NCBI RefSeq assembly: GCF_963676685.1
Contig: NC_092349.1
Span: forward strand, 80,736,604-80,800,603
Origin: Mytilus edulis
Taxonomy: Eukaryota > Mollusca > Bivalvia > Mytilida > Mytilidae
DNA: 64,000 nucleotides
Direction of reading: 5' to 3'
In this document: positions 1 to 11,899 of the stretch, in pieces
Layout of the letters: every line of letters begins with the position of its first letter
How positions within the stretch are numbered: the first letter of the stretch is position 1
Made by a program: the position numbers and the translations under genes
Notes under the pieces: generated by a model
What the model saw: only the letters and a program-made list of their open reading frames with translations
What the model was told of the DNA's origin: nothing
Databases searched by the model: none

Positions 1-340
1 AATAATATATTTATAAGTAAGTCTGAACCAGTGACAACTCTACAACATATTTATCCATCGGATCACCAGCAGATCAGCTGCAAACAAACTGTTATGTGCG
101 AGAATTCATAGGAAAATGTTCAAGGCTAATAATGTCTTTACTAAAAAAGAAAAAAGTGCTATAAGACTTTTATTTAAGAATAATAATTTTCACAGACTGG
201 GTTTTGCTTGTGTACACCAAAGAGATAATCTTGTACTTACTCTGTCTAAAAAAAAAGGAACAAGATTACGTGGGAAAATGCTATCATAGGTCTTTCGCAA
301 AGATTAAAAACGAATTGATTACTAGTACATCAAATCTTCT
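1..340. other. Unassigned AT-rich sequence
   Basis: No reading frame, RNA or repeat that I recognise. The short open frames are what AT-rich non-coding DNA would give by chance. Confidence 0.4.
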
Positions 341-1060
341 TAAGGTAGCACAATACAAAGATTTTTCATCCCCAATCAGACATCTTTAAACTGATGTAAT
401 TCCACTCATACTTCTATAAATTTTATAAATGAGAAACCAAAAGAAAGAAAAAAGATTAATCTTTCAAATTGTGATAGTTTCATTATGACATAATTATAAC
501 ATAATCAATTGTTATGTAACTAGTTGGTATATTGTGATGTCCATACTTGAATTAATTTAGCTTCTTTGTTATTCATAGCATCCCAAAATATTTTATTGAT
601 TCTTGCACAACACAGTTTGACCTCCAAAACTGTGTCTCAGATTTTTCCTATTGTATTTCATTCTCTCATAAATCTTCAATGAAGTTTGCAACATCAATTC
701 ATAAGAGATCACTAAATTCAATTGGGTATCAAATTTGTTCTATTGATGTTTTTGGAAATCTGAGACACAGTTTTGGAGGTCAAGCTGTGTTTTACAAGAA
801 TCTATAAAAAATTTTGGAATGCCATGAAGAACAAAGACGCTAAATTCATTCAAGTGTAGACATCACAATATAGCAACTAATTACATAACAATTGATTATG
901 TAATAATTATGTCATAATGAAATTATAACAATTTGAAAGATTAATCTTTCTTCTTTCTTTTGTTACCTCATTTATAAAATATAAAGAAGGATAAAATGAA
1001 TTACATCAGTTTAAAGTTGTCTGATTGGGAGTGACAAAATCTTTGTATTGTGCTACCTTA
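341..1060. repeat. Long inverted repeat (fold-back element)
   Basis: Two arms of about 300 bp are imperfect reverse complements. The left arm runs from about 341 to 646 and the right from about 753 to 1060, separated by about 106 bp. The outer ends match exactly over TAAGGTAGCACAATACAAAG on the left and its complement at 1041-1060; the inner ends match over CCTCCAAAACTGTGTCTCAG (621-640). Transcription would give a long hairpin. This is typical of fold-back or MITE-like elements. I saw no transposase frame. Confidence 0.8.
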
Positions 1061-2027
1061 ATGTGAACCTCGAAAACAAAACCTATGTCATTTGAAAGGT
1101 ATCTGCCTATAAATCTGATATTCGGATATTTAAGGGAGCTCGCAGGTAAAAATCTTTTTTTTTTTTAATATAGGATTTCGCTATTTTTTCTATAAAATAA
1201 ACTTTATCCTATACTAAATAGAAGAAAATTCTTAATATTGGGTCACCGTTCATTTAAACTCACAATCTGCCTTCGAAAGAAGCTTGCATTTTTGTTATGG
1301 TACTTTTTTCTATTGAACTAATAGGAGAAGAAATGTAATATCGAAATAAAAAAATTATGAGTAAAAAAAGTAAATTCATATGCAAAAAATGTCATTGTTT
1401 TCACTAAAGGGAGATAATTTGGAGCTTTTTCAATGATATAAACATTTTAAAAGTCATATGGGGCCAAAATGAATCAGTTCTTTAGTTGATTTTAATACCA
1501 TAAGTAAAAACTAATAGTGTAATAAAAAAACATTTGTATAGATAAATAAAAATCCCGTTTTTTTTCACATCGAGCCTGCTTTATGTATCAGTTAATAAGC
1601 TGTCACCCGCACCTAAGACATCATTGTGGTGATTACCATCTAAATTTTGGCATATGGGAAACATGGTGTTCGATATATACTATTCTATCCTAAAAATCGG
1701 ATTGCAGATTATTTACTGCAAGTCAAATAAAGCTTTTATGTAGTGGAAAATGGTAATATCCTAGATATACTTAATGGAAATGTAATGAGATAAATAACGA
1801 TGTAAATGTTCTCTTCGACAACATCTATGAGCGTTTCGCCAATAGGGTCTATCGACAGCTTGTAAACATTCCTAGCTGCACCTATTGCACCCCTTTAATG
1901 ACAGATTTGTTCTTATATTTTTATGAAAGAAATTTATGGCTAAACTTAGTGAATCGTTCAATTAAGGAAATGTTTCAGCCCGCCATATTCATTAAGTACA
2001 TGTCAAACGTCAGGATTCTGTAATTCA
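1061..2027. other. Unassigned intergenic sequence
   Basis: AT-rich, with A and T runs and no recognised gene. The stretch at 1620-1740 looks repeat-like but I could not place it in a family. Confidence 0.35.
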
Positions 2028-2520
2028 GTGGTTGCCGATGGTTCATGTCTGTTATATTTCTATCGCAATATTTTGAAAGAGGGGCGAAAGATACCAGAGG
2101 GACAGTCAAACTCAAAGATCGAAATTAAACTGACAACGACATGGCTAAAAATGAAAAAAACAAAGATACAAATAAAAGTAAACATGACACAATTTAGAAA
2201 ACTAAAGACTAAGCAACACGTACCCCACCAGAAACTGGGGGCGATCTTAATAGTCCCAGAAGGGGAAAGCAGAACCTGCTCCACATGTGGCACCCGTCGT
2301 GTTGCTCATGTTATTACAAATCCGATAGATAGTCTAATTTGGTAGATCACATTCATGAAATGGTAAGGGGACTGTAGTTACGACGTAAGGAACAAATCCG
2401 ATATCATATTGGAAACGGTTATTCCATAACGGCCAATCAACTTGTGATGGCGTCCGTGAAATTTACGAAGCGATGTTTTCAACTTCACCATTTGGAACTC
2501 TTGATTCCTATGAATAAGGC
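2028..2520 (+). repeat. Dispersed repeat, family shared with 40620-40900
   Basis: A related copy occurs at about 40620-40900. Both contain CTCCACATGTG, then CCGTCGTGTTGCTCATG, then a segment about a rate-limiting ACG-rich tract and AACATATCCG/AACAAATCCG. The 105-codon open frame here (2028-2345) is probably incidental to the repeat: it has no domain I recognise and its frame is broken in the second copy. Confidence 0.6.
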
Positions 2521-2539
2521 CGGTAGTTTTTCGACGGTC

Positions 2540-3360
2540 ATAAAAGTGAGAGGTTTAGCTAGCTATAAAACCAGGTTCAATTCATAATTATCTGCATAAA
2601 AAACGCCTGTACCAAGTCAGGAATATGATAGTTGTTATACATTTGATTGATGTGTTTAAGCTTTTAATTTTGCCATTTGGTTAGGGACTTTCCATTTTGA
2701 AATTTTATCGGAGTTCAGTATTTTTATGATTTGACTTTTGAATATTTTCACAATTTTCCAGTCGGTGCCTTGAATAGCTCTATTATTTAAACACTTGTGG
2801 ATACTAGTTTCATTTGCAATTATACTATATTCGTGCGTGTATGTTCGTTGTTATTCTGCGGGTTTTATGTTACTAATGTTCTATTGCAGTATTTATTGAT
2901 GCGTGTCTGTGTGATTGGTGTTTTTGTATTTGTTCGTACTGTACGACTGTCACGCGGTGTTGACATTTTAGCGACATAATTTTTAACATTGCCATAAAAG
3001 CGGGAGGTATGACTAGCCATAAAAATAGGCATAAACAACTATTTAATCTAAAAATGCACTGTACTAAGTCAGGAATTTGGCAGTTGTTATTAAATAGTTC
3101 GTTTCTATATATGCTGTCGTTTGTGTTTGTTGCACTTCACTGTTTCTGTAACCCGCTGTTTTCCTCGTATAGTTTATGTGTTTACCCAGGTTTTAGTTTT
3201 TAACTCAATCGAGTTATTACTTTTGAAAAGCGTTACTATGCTGTTGCCTTTATTTACTACACCTTCTAATTTTATAGTGCTTGGATCGTCACAACGCAGT
3301 CTGCATGGAAAAATCAACTTACGGGTGATAGGTCATCAACAAAGAGAGGTGGCATAAATA
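2540..3360 (+). repeat. Composite SINE-like dispersed repeats
   Basis: This stretch contains the 'accaagtcaggaatatg' type block and the downstream AT-rich arm. Versions recur at 11170-11460 and 13560-13840 in the opposite orientation and at 23127-23250 in the same orientation. A second block (3070-3260), which includes a CGGTATACTACTGTTGCC-like end, recurs at 36780-36945, 37350-37445 and 55677-55785. No gene is evident. I infer non-autonomous retroelement copies. Confidence 0.55.
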
Positions 3361-3609
3361 GAAAGGCGTGCATCTTAAGCCGTTTTTAACCGTATTTTCG
3401 AAAGATAATCGAATAGTGATTTTGGGATGTACAGTCGGCTGCATAACAGTGCCAGTTCATTAACATGAAAACGCATTGACGAAATCTTTTCAAATTTAGG
3501 TATGTTCTCTTGTTTCCAGTAGCTAAAGGACGTTCAAGTTTGATTTTTACAATTTTAGCTGCTCTCTTTGTTGAGTTGCATACCTTTCAGTTGCAAATTT
3601 GATTTTTAT

Positions 3610-3985
3610 GCCCCCATTGTGGCGAAGAGGCATTAAGTTTTACTCTTGTCCGGCTGTACGTACGTACGTCCCAAAATTGGTTTCGGTTCTATAACTTTAT
3701 TTTGCCTTAACCAAATATTATGACACTTAGACACATTGCTTATTGTCACAAAACACAGGTCAAATTTGAATTTTGGTGGCGTCGGCATACCTGTTTGAGA
3801 GTTATGTCCCTATAGTGGTCTTTACCAATTGAAAAATTGCTGGATTTTTCGTTTCCGTTCTATAACTTGAGTTTGCTTCAACCAAATATTTTAAAACTCA
3901 TACATAATGCTTATTACCTCATATTACAGATCAAGTTTTCAATTGGGTGGTGTCACTTTTACCGTTCTTGAGGTATATCTATTTA
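3610..3985 (+). repeat. Two-unit diverged tandem repeat
   Basis: Two successive units of about 180 bp share GTTCTATAACTT, then a CCAAATATT block, then TGCTTATT. They start at about 3680 and 3860 and are clearly diverged. No coding capacity is recognised. Confidence 0.5.
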
Positions 3986-4024
3986 TATACATACAAATTG
4001 TTGTATTATTTTAATATCTTGGCC

Positions 4025-4072
4025 TTAAACATCACCGAAGAGACATTAATTGTCGAAATGAGGATGTTTTGA
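4025..4072 (+). ncRNA. Degenerate hammerhead ribozyme relic
   Basis: It aligns with the intact hammerhead at 32556-32599: ATCA-CCGAAGA, stem II GACATTAATTGTC, then GAAAT. The CTGA box is changed to CCGA and the cleavage-side stem no longer pairs, so I expect it to be inactive. It marks the 5' edge of the first cGLR duplication unit; equivalents lie at 17179 and 22298. Confidence 0.5.
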
Positions 4073-4200
4073 TACTGTCGATTGACAATCGATAATGTAA
4101 CATGTGTAAAAAACAGTACTAAAATTATTGTCTTTAACCTGTGAAATGAATTTGAATAATGATCAAGCAATGGGTTCAAATGGAACAAATAAACTATGGA

Positions 4201-4535
4201 CCCACCGACATGTTTAACCCCACCACATTATTTATGTATGTGCCTGTCCCAAGTCAGGAGCCTGTAAATTCAGTGTTTGTCGTTTGTTTATGTGTTACAT
4301 ATTTGTTTTTCGTTCATTTTTTTTTACATAAATAAGGCCGTTAGTTTTCTGGTTTGAATTGTTTTATATTGTCTTTTCGGGGACTTTTATAGCTGACTAT
4401 GCGGTATGGGCTTTGCTCATTGTTGAAGGCCGTACGGTGACCTATAGTTGTTAATGTCTGTGTCATTTTGGTCTTTTGTGGATAGTTGTCTCATTGGCAA
4501 TCATACCACATCTTCTTTTTTATAGGGACTCTGTC
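4201..4535 (+). repeat. SINE-like repeat (family of 53215-53570)
   Basis: Includes CCCAAGTCAGGAGCCTG, GCTGACTATGCGGTATGG and GTTGTCTCATTGGCAATCAT. A near full-length copy lies inverted at 53215-53570, and partial copies at 17555-17740, 45145-45290, 18715-18860 and 23655-23955. It interrupts sequence that is continuous in the sister duplication units at 17.3 and 22.5 kb, so it inserted after the unit duplicated. I associate this family with mussels from memory. Confidence 0.7.
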
Positions 4536-7052
4536 TAGGTGTTATACCACCAAATCATGGTACGTTACATACGGTTGTATATGAAAATAGGTCGAAAAAA
4601 ATATTGCCTTGAATTTGACAGTTGTAGGTAATTAATCCTACATTTTATTGCTGTAAAAGATTTCTGTGTCATAAACATATGTCTTGGGTATTTCAAAGCA
4701 CCATTATTTTTTTATTTGGGATTTCTATAGAATATTTTGTAATCTTGAGGTTACATGGTGACTAAACCTTGTACACAGATAAAATAAGGGGAGAAATTTG
4801 ATTGGTTTACTTCCAGTGATGGTTATTTTCTGATATGCAATGAAATGTATGTGAATTTTTTGCTACAGTACTGGACAGGATAAAACTTTACTCATGTATT
4901 TCTTTATTTGAAACAAAGATTTTTTTTTTCAAGTGCAAATTTAACAAAGACTAATAGGGAAAAAACAAAGGTGGTATAACACCTAATAGGACTTTAGGGG
5001 ATTAGTGAAGAGTTGTTATAGGAAAATTTTGAAACAAAGACAAGCTTTGAATATAACAAAATTTAACCATATATGTGACAAGCCATGATATTTTTAAGCA
5101 GGGTCAAAATGAGTTTCTGTATTTTATGAAGTTTACATAGATTAAAATCACTGGTATGTTATTGCTAGATTCTTTAAAATAACAGAACTATGGTCATTTT
5201 TTTTATTTTCGATTTTATTAAAACTATAAATTTTTTTCTTCAATTTTCACATTTCCATCTATAATAGTTGCTTAGTCATATTGTGCTGTTTTAGGGTGAG
5301 GGGTTAAGTCTTGTTTTTTTATGAATTAAAATGTCTGCTTAAATAATTAGATAGTGGAAGTTTGTATTTTCTATATTACAAAAATAGCAAAATGTAATCA
5401 AAATTATACTGAATTTACAATTTTTCTTTCTTTCGTGAGGATAACAACATCAATTCTTAGAAACGGCATATAAAGATATATAATTAACATCAACGAGCTG
5501 TGTATCATTTCATATGTTTCCTAATGTTCATCTACTTTCTTATCGAAAATACATTTTGTACTTGTAACCTGACAAAGCGATTAAATAAAAGATCTTATGC
5601 AGAGTAAGATGAAAACCCAAACAGATCCAAACAGCATGATCAGTAGTATTAATTAGGGTATTTTGGTAAAAGGGATGTAAGACAACTTCCACCAACATAC
5701 ACATTTGTTTACGCAATTTTTAGACTGTCATAGATAAAAAAATATATATATATATAAAAGGAATCAAACAAGGAATAAACATTGGATTAGACAATATTGG
5801 GATCTTTATGGGCAGGTATATTTTGCTCGATTTACATGTGCCGGTATATGTTCATATTTTCCCTTACAAAGAGAAACAATGGGATTTACTCCAAAAATTA
5901 AGTGTCCGTGCTGCAATCTTATTCGGAAAAAGTAATAATGTTTCGTGGTACTGTATCAATCAATCAATTGAATTGCAAAAAAATGATCTTATCTTAACCC
6001 TAATAAAAGTACATCAGCGGCCAAAGTAGTTGTCAGTTCAATGATCATATGGGTGTAATGAACAAAAAAAGTTTTAATAATTACATGGTATTAAGGTAGA
6101 TAGGGTGTCTTCCTCCATCTTGGATTTTGAAATACTAGAAAACAAGGTCTAGATCTTTGATGAAATGTGCAAATTTTTATAGTAGTAGGTAATTCATGTG
6201 TAAGAATTTTCATTATAATATAGAAAATGCCATGTTTGATCATATTTATGATTGTATTTTACAAAAATAAGAATTCTTTTGTTTAATTCATTTTTTTCCA
6301 ACTTTGTCAAATAAGGGGAGGCAACTCAAATGCAAGGGCAGATAATCCAGATAGTGTTACTTTTACAATAGACTGTGTTAGGAATTTACCAATTTTTACA
6401 TGTAGCAAGAAAACGAGTCCGGTGACCCCATTGTTTCTTTTTCTTATCTGAAAGCATAATATTGAAGCTATCTTCTCATATTTTATCTCAAAATTCTATG
6501 GTGTGGTTTGCGTTTTATGGCGGAAAAATGGGTTTCCATGCATAATCTATACAAAATCTTGACAATTTTGAACAACCTGTAGTGTGAAAATAATTCCGGT
6601 GACCCATTCTTTTTATTAATGTTTTTAAACAAGCAGGATATGAACTACATTTTGGCAAATTATTAAAAGATTCTATGGATTATAATTTAAACACCCCATC
6701 TACCTTAAATCAATGTGGTTTTTCTGTATGGCAAAGTATTGTAAATATGATAAGAAAGTAGTATGATTGTCAATGAGACAACTTTACAGGCCTCAGAACA
6801 CAATTATTCTTTCCCTTTTTTTTTTTTTTATTAAAGTCAAGTTAAATTAAAAAATTTGCACCGCTACGTACATGAAATAAATTCAACTGCTTATAGACCA
6901 TTATTATTCTAATACAATATGCTTGTCCCAGAACAACCCATCAGTGCTTTTTCTTTTGAGAGCCCCATTAAAATGCCAATGGTAGGATTTGGTTCTTGAA
7001 TAAATGACAAAGGCTAATTTCTACCCTACTTTCATTTTGGCCAAATCACTTC

Positions 7053-7062
7053 TTTCACTTTC
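7053..7062 (-). promoter_or_regulatory. ISRE-like decamer upstream of a cGLR copy
   Basis: TTTCACTTTC on this strand reads GAAAGTGAAA on the other, matching the GAAANNGAAA interferon-response-element core bound by IRF proteins. It lies about 730 bp upstream of the copy starting at 7794. Function is inferred only from motif identity. Confidence 0.3.
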
Positions 7063-7627
7063 AACATTAACTTTTTTCCATATGTTTTACTTATTTCAAT
7101 ATATATGTAACTGAAAGGACACTTAAATAGTAAACATTTCAAAGATAACAGCAGACAGATTACCTAGGAAGAAATACCCCATATAATAATTAGGAAATAT
7201 TTTCCTAGACCACGAACAAAGGGAATTAATTGTTATCTTAGGCCTACACAAGAGATCAAATGACACATAAATTAACAATTATAGATTACCTTATACGGCT
7301 TTCGAAAATGATCAAAACTCATTTCACTAAGTCATCTATAAAAGGCCCCGAAATGATATCAAGTAATCAGATAAATGAGGCTATGAGTTTTTCATGTAAT
7401 GTTAATGGAATAGGTAAGCGAAAAAAAGCTGTCAATGCCTGTATTAAAGGTTGCACTTTGACCTAGAATGGTTTACTTGTACAAATTGTGACTTGGATTG
7501 AAAGCTGTTTCAATGACACTTATGCCACATCTTATTATATATATAAAATCAAATTACAGCAAATATCATCCTGGAACTAGTAATTGTCCATATGCATGTT
7601 GTATGTATATAATCTAAACAACATTGG

Positions 7628-7640
7628 GGTCATATTGACC
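7628..7640. promoter_or_regulatory. Inverted GGTCA repeat with 3-nt spacer
   Basis: GGTCA-TAT-TGACC, an exact match to the IR3 layout bound by steroid-type nuclear receptors. It sits 154 bp before the ATG at 7794. The same element is exact at 19002-19014 and has one mismatch at 24095-24107, at 159 and 124 bp before their ATGs. Confidence 0.4.
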
Positions 7641-7793
7641 CGACTTATTTCTATATAAAAAATATATATGAAGAACACCTATTTCTATTTTTAATTTTAT
7701 ATTTTGCTCTACACATTATTATGATAACATATCATGAAAAACGAAGATAAAAAGCTTAAATTTCACAATTGTCATTATTGTTTACATGTCGAA

Positions 7794-8906
7794 ATGGATA
7801 TAAATACAATGTTTAATAATTTTTATGTCAAAATGTCAAGAAACGAAACAAGCCAGAACGTTCATTTTGTGACGCCTCTTGTGCAAGACATTTTGCAGTA
7901 CGTTCATGAATGGGACAAACGGTTTCAAATACAGACACTAAATGTTGGGAGTTATTATTTAAAGTGTCTCGAGCAGACGAATTTGATTATAGTGTAGTCT
8001 TAGAAGTTGGATCATCTCTAGATTGATGTATTGGAACACCATCTTATTAAGGATATAATGGTAGCAACGAAGTTGTTCGTTCATTGATTCCACTTCCGAC
8101 AGCACCAACAGGACAATGCGTTACAGAGGTTCTAGGACTGACAAAAAAGATGGAATAATGAAGGTTTAAATGAAGGACCGGCTTGTTTGACACTTGATAA
8201 TCACATTATACCTATACGAGTGAAAAGAAGGTTCAAATCACTCGTCAGTGAAGCTATTAACCGACCAGACACTCGTCAGTATGTTGACGCAAGACGATCA
8301 TCCGAGTCACCTGCTACTACACTTATAACTTGCCATCCTAACATTGTCGGAGATCAAGTTAGTGTAAATCTTGCACCTCTTATAAAATCACATGCTTCTT
8401 TCAAATCAGAGTTTGAATGGCCTCGCCATGGGGGCCAGATGACCATCCCGTACAAAGATTGAAGAGATAAAAGCTGAAGGAATACATTTAGTTGCTAAAC
8501 ATCCATGTTACTGGTCTTTGTCATTTGTCATGTGCGAAAAGATATTGATAAATTGCATTGACTCGAATGGAACTTGCCGTAAAAAAAGTCAACGAATAAT
8601 GAAGAAACTTAGAGAAATGTGGTGTCCAAAAGGAACAAAACAAGAATTAACTTCATATCATCTTAAAAATATTCTTTTCTGGGAATGTGAAAGTCATCCA
8701 TTTGATTCAGAATGGGATAATGACAAGCTTTCTGAAAGAATTTCTTCAATGTGTTACCGGATCATAGAACACATACGATGTGGCAACCTGCCTCTCTATT
8801 TTCATGAATGAGTCAATTTGTTGAAACATAGGGGCAAACACGATCTTCCCAAGGTTGAACAAAACATTTTGAGGTTTTGAATACTCCCGAACATTATCTA
8901 ATTTAG
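7794..8906 (+). pseudogene. cGAS-like receptor (Mab-21/cGAS family), multiply broken copy
   Basis: Closest to the intact gene at 19173, starting with the same MDIN. A 9-nt deletion near codon 12 removes three residues. The GS motif (NVGSYY) survives, but an 8-nt deletion just after it shifts the frame within the LKVSRADEFD block. Further on, in-frame stops replace Trp and Tyr codons (about 8025 and 8048). Later blocks are still readable in other frames: PACLTLDNHIIPIRVKRRFK, the CRKKSQRIMKKLREMWCP segment and SYHLKNILFWECE. The ancestral stop is at 8904-8906 and an AATAAA follows at 9011. In this family the protein would cyclise or ligate nucleotides upon sensing nucleic acid; this copy cannot make one. 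It is clearly a pseudogene. Confidence 0.9.
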
Positions 8907-9389
8907 AAAATGATGTAAATTTTTAATATAATTTATATTGACAGATTTAAAAAAATGCTACACTAGGTTATTCTGTTTTATTCTCATTTTCAAATAACCA
9001 ATTTTTGTAAAATAAATGTATAAACATAAATTCAATCGATTTCTTAATTGTCTGAAAATACATAATTAAAATTATCATGATATGATATTTGTATGTCTGT
9101 TTTATCGAGCACTGCTTCGAGGTAAATATTTAAATTAAATCTTGATAATGTCTTGTTATGTATATGAAAAGTAAAAACATTAAACCATCATGGCACGACT
9201 TCTGTATAAATTACCTGACATCATATCTGTCAGATTCTCGTCAGAAACAAAATGTACAACAATGGTCCACACAATACTTTGATTATACAAGTACATGGTT
9301 TATTCGTTGTTAAACATGTCAAAGACATTTCGGTCATACCAAAAAAAGCCAAAAAACTATTGAATATCTTTCACTTTCACTTACAGTAT
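8907..9389 (+). other. Conserved 3' flank of the cGLR unit
   Basis: Alignable with the sequence after the genes ending at 13025 and 20300. It includes an AATAAA at 9011-9016, an exact ISRE-like TTTCACTTTC at 9369-9378, and the conserved block AAATCTGATGAAAAG at about 9395. No gene is seen. Confidence 0.55.
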
Positions 9390-9713
9390 TCATAAATCTG
9401 ATGAAAAGTTACATTGTGAATCGCTTGTACAATGGAATCCAATCAGAAAAGTTTGGGTTGTTAATGGAAAGAACATCATCAATATATCTGAAAGTGAAAT
9501 TAAATTACCTGGCTTGTTTGATCTTCTTGTTTTTGACAAGTGCACACAGTTCGTTCCAATAGGAATGTGTACAATTTGTTGAAAAAGTCTACCTTTAATT
9601 TCCACAAATATGTTGTCAATAGGAAACTCCAGCATACTGATCCCTTTTTGATCTATGTAGCATGTTTTACCTTTGTGTTCACTATTAACAAAATATGCCG
9701 TATTGTATCCCAA
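9390..9713 (-). pseudogene. Reverse-transcriptase fragment from a retroelement
   Basis: A 107-codon minus-strand frame contains, in order, an NTAYFVNSEHKGKTCYIDQK-like block, MLEFPIDNIFVEI, and FQQIVHIPIGTNCVHL. The last resembles the G-I-P-M-G-T-x-x-A-P signature that follows the first catalytic part of reverse transcriptases of non-LTR or Penelope-like type. Here the signature is degraded (H for G, I for M, V-H for A-P). The catalytic YxDD region that should follow is missing. I infer a dead, truncated retroelement on the strand opposite the genes. The exact superfamily is uncertain. Confidence 0.6.
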
Positions 9714-11165
9714 AGTAATAAATTTATAGCGTATGCTACCGTTTTATGTTGAAAAGCATTGTGGATTATTTTTATACGATTTTTAATTTCACATGGTGGT
9801 ATGCAGGGTTGAAAAATCAAAAGTTTTGATAAAACCAGTTTCAGAAAAAGATCGAGATTAAAAATTATCTAGAAATTCTTAAGACTTTTTTTAGAATCAA
9901 CATATGGTTAATACCACTACTCGAGTAAACAGTTTCACAGTTTTTCTGAAGACCCTCTTTCATTGCGGATAGACATTTGATCAATCAAATGGGCAGTTCT
10001 TCAGAATAATGAGTCTTTAATTAACAGTGACAACATAGATCTGTCATCAGCAACGTTTTTTCTCAAATAACTAAGACAAGATAGGGAAAAATAAAGAAGA
10101 CAAGGATGCTAATTCCATTTTTCTACAAGCATCGTTGTTTTGCTCATAAAACAATTTTGAAATCCAAAATAAATCTTTCTTGAACTTTGTTTGCAATTCT
10201 AATAAGAACTCGAAGAATAACTTTAACTTTGACTCAAATTATAACTCGATCTCTCTAGCTCAAAATTGAACTCGAACTTGATTGCAATGGCTAACTGCAT
10301 TCATGGAGATTCACGAACACTTATAGTTATGGATAAATTGTATCATGCAAAATGATTGTACATTTGCTTATATAGCTGTCACATGTAACAAACGTGTGGA
10401 GAATACTGTATATGCAATCTATTGGCTGCAACAATGGTAACATTAACATCGGAATAGTTAACAGCTACTAGTATATGGGACAAACATTAAGTTGTTACTG
10501 AAGGTTTGGGGACTTTGCACCTTATCATCAATTGAATCAGAATAATTAAGGTAGGGATATTTTCAATAATTGAAGGACCAACCCAAACCAAGCAACGTCA
10601 AGGTGTTTAGTTCTCCAAAGAAAAAATATTCCAAGGTATAAATAACATCACTAGCAATGTTTTGTTCCGAAATCGAGGACACCATCGAAATCGGTCGGTA
10701 GTTACCTGTGTCAATTTATCTATACTTTAAAATTAGAAACGGTTTCGAGATCTCTTAAAAGAAATATAACTTTTTAACATTTAATCAGTTATGTTGAGGC
10801 TGATTGATTACGCAATATAATGGAAGTTTATTTAAGTCCTTCCTAACATATAATTGTGTGTACAAATAATTTTAATAAAAGTACGTTCAATACAAAATGG
10901 AAAAGAAATTTCAATTTAATATATTAATCTAGTTTTTCTAAACAGCTAATGGTTATGTTGATTAATTAGTTGATATATGTCCAATTGGGAGATATGCAAA
11001 CGCATTTACGTTTTCTATATAAGATAAGGAAATGTGGTATTATTATAATAGTCAATTATTCAACATAATCCGAAGCAGTTGAAGGTCACTATACGGCTTT
11101 TCTTATGCTAGTATAAGTATCATAAAGTGCTTCAATTTCATCTTTATTTGGTTTATTGCTTTTCT
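9714..11165. other. Unassigned intergenic sequence
   Basis: About 1.45 kb, AT-rich, with no recognised gene or RNA. A purine-rich region with repeated GAACTCGA-like words (10195-10290) resembles a region at 42820-42930 and 36305-36400 (GAGTTC-rich words), probably a shared low-copy repeat. Confidence 0.35.
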
Positions 11166-11169
11166 TTTT

Positions 11170-11460
11170 AAAGTGAAACCACAAAAACACTTAACTCCGA
11201 GGAATAATTCAAAACTAAAGTCCTTTATCAAATGGCAAAATCAAAAGCTCAAACACATCAAACGAATGGACAACAACTTCATACTCTTGACTTGGTACAG
11301 GCATTTTCCTATGTAGAAAATGGTGGATTGAACCTGGTTTTAAAGCTAGCTAAACCTCTCACTTGTAAGACAGTCGCTTAAAATTCCATTATATTGAAAA
11401 CAATGTATGAACAAAACGAACAAAACGAACAGACGTAATAGGTAAACATGTCAAATATGT
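11170..11460 (-). repeat. SINE-like dispersed repeat
   Basis: Reverse-oriented relative to 2560-2990 and parallel to 13560-13840. All share CTGACTTGGTA/CTTGACTTGGTACAGGC, GAAAATGGTGGATT and AAACCTCTCACTTG. Non-coding. Confidence 0.6.
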
Positions 11461-11769
11461 TAAGCGCATGTCCTTGGTGATTCCTCACGCAAGCTTATTT
11501 CATACTGGATATGATGCTTGCTTATGGTGCACGAACACTAAACATTGTGCTTTCTATTCTTGTTATATCATTAACTCATGTTCCTCGTTTGAACCTGCTT
11601 TATCTTTTTGTATTACCAGTATATTAAGTCAACACGTTAATTGTGTTCAACATTGAACATTGAACTGATTTTCCCCACAGTGAGTCCTCTATATTGGAAA
11701 TCTAGTCTATCTATCCATAATATACATTGCAACCTCATATACCCTTGTATCATACTTATTTTTAAAAAT

Positions 11770-11779
11770 GAAAATCCCC
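11770..11779 (-). promoter_or_regulatory. kappaB-like decamer upstream of cGLR copy
   Basis: The minus-strand reading is GGGGATTTTC, one mismatch from the Rel/NF-kappaB consensus GGGRNWYYCC. It ends 121 bp before the ATG at 11900. Equivalents are GGGGAATTTC at 26717 and GGGGACTTTC at 34283, at 97 and 101 bp from their ATGs. Confidence 0.4.
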
Positions 11780-11899
11780 TTTCCTATTTACACTATCGGA
11801 AATTTCTCGAAAGTGATAACATATTATATATATCTATATGTAAGAAGGCAGAAAAAGGAATTGATTTTTCATAATTGCAAGTAACGTTTACCTGTAAAC

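Larger units (their letters stand above)
4985..7793 (+). other. 5' flank of duplication unit 1
   Basis: Shares long blocks with 17390-19170 and 22590-24230. Examples are the CAAAGACAAGCTTTGAATA region (5039 here) and the segment before the gene starting ATTGGGGTCATATTGACC. The unit contains no other gene. A 750-bp block at about 6090-6710 has no counterpart in the sister units, so it is probably an insertion. Confidence 0.6.

Noticed and set aside
2028-2345. 105-codon open frame
   Set aside because: It lies in a dispersed repeat whose second copy at 40620-40900 does not keep the frame, and no domain is recognisable.
9395-9409. CTGATGAAAAG after cGLR genes as a hammerhead core
   Set aside because: No stem II, no GAAA box in register and no cleavage triplet; the same holds at 13494 and 20633.
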